This document shows, one piece after another, positions 5,350 to 5,495 of a DNA stretch of 5,495 nucleotides. The stretch is from Desulfobacteraceae bacterium (lineage in GTDB: Bacteria; Desulfobacterota; Desulfobacteria; Desulfobacterales; UBA11574). Under the pieces are notes generated by a model. That model was not told the DNA's origin, searched no databases, and saw only the letters and a list, made by a program, of their open reading frames with translations. Position 1 is the stretch's first letter, and the number at the start of each line of letters is the position of its first letter. The stretch is from positions 1 to 5,495 of the forward strand of contig JAOUGB010000189.1 in assembly GCA_029857875.1 (NCBI GenBank). The letters are read 5' to 3'. Position numbers and translations under genes: made by a program.

Positions 5350-5495
5350 ATGGAAACCGTCCTGATTGTAGACGATGAAAAAAATTATCCGCTCATATTG
5401 AGTGCTATTCTTGAAGAAGAAGGCTTCGAAACCTTCACCGCCAACAGCGGTCGTGAGGCGCTTGAAATACTCGCAAATACCGACATCGACCTTGT
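5350..5495 (+). CDS. Response regulator, receiver domain start (cut by window edge)
   Basis: Only the first 48 complete codons are present. METVLIVDDEKNYPLILSAI opens a CheY-like receiver domain: strand 1 VLIVDD carries the acidic pair Asp8-Asp9 that binds magnesium, helix 1 follows, and FETFTANSGREALEIL gives strand 2 and helix 2. The phospho-acceptor aspartate should lie a few residues past the end (the visible sequence stops at DIDL). ATG 5350 is 11 nt after the kinase stop and has AAAGGG (5337-5342) 7 nt upstream, so the two genes form an operon and a cognate pair. The sequence style, and pairing with an NtrB-like kinase, suggest an NtrC-family regulator with AAA+ sigma-54 activation and DNA-binding domains. 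Those domains lie outside the window, so this is inference. Confidence 0.93.
   Translation, partial: METVLIVDDEKNYPLILSAILEEEGFETFTANSGREALEILANTDIDL

Overview
The window is ordinary, compact bacterial DNA of low GC content. It holds two divergently oriented gene blocks separated by about 520 bases of very AT-rich sequence. The left block is on the minus strand and reads xre, pilM, pilN, pilO, pilP, pilQ. This is the type IV pilus alignment complex plus the start of the outer-membrane secretin, preceded by a 65-residue Xre-type DNA-binding protein. The right block is on the plus strand: a membrane-bound NtrB-like sensor histidine kinase followed by the start of its response regulator. Gene order, the lipoprotein form of PilP and PilQ, and the style of the kinase recall Desulfobacterota (sulfate-reducer-like 'Deltaproteobacteria'). 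That assignment rests on family resemblance, not on a search.

Minus strand, 1-3402: the genes are nearly fused. The xre-pilM gap is 9 nt, pilM/pilN overlap by 4 nt (ATGA), pilN/pilO overlap by 1 nt (TAATG), the pilO-pilP gap is 12 nt and the pilP-pilQ gap is 1 nt. They are therefore almost certainly one transcript. By family knowledge, cytoplasmic actin-like PilM binds the N-terminus of PilN. The PilN/PilO transmembrane pair carries the link into the periplasm, and lipoprotein PilP joins PilO to the PilQ secretin. pilQ runs off the left edge after 73 codons.

Intergenic 3403-3925: this holds candidate promoters for both blocks and two palindromes built from the same hexamer (AATACT/AGTATT). 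It also holds an isolated stretch of about 80 bases with 46% GC between flanks of about 14% and 22% GC. That island carries an unlisted 36-codon reading frame (3628-3738) and, at its 3' end, a small hairpin followed by a T-tract. It could be a small protein gene or a small RNA, and it is the least explained part of the window.

Plus strand, 3926-5495: the kinase has two membrane helices, a periplasmic domain of about 170 residues, and HisKA and HATPase domains with all catalytic boxes intact. It is followed after 11 nt by a receiver domain cut by the right edge. The pair may control the neighbouring pilus operon, but nothing in the sequence proves this. I found no convincing sigma-54 promoter in front of the pilus genes. 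No tRNA, rRNA, CRISPR array, insertion sequence or clear novel multi-gene system is visible.
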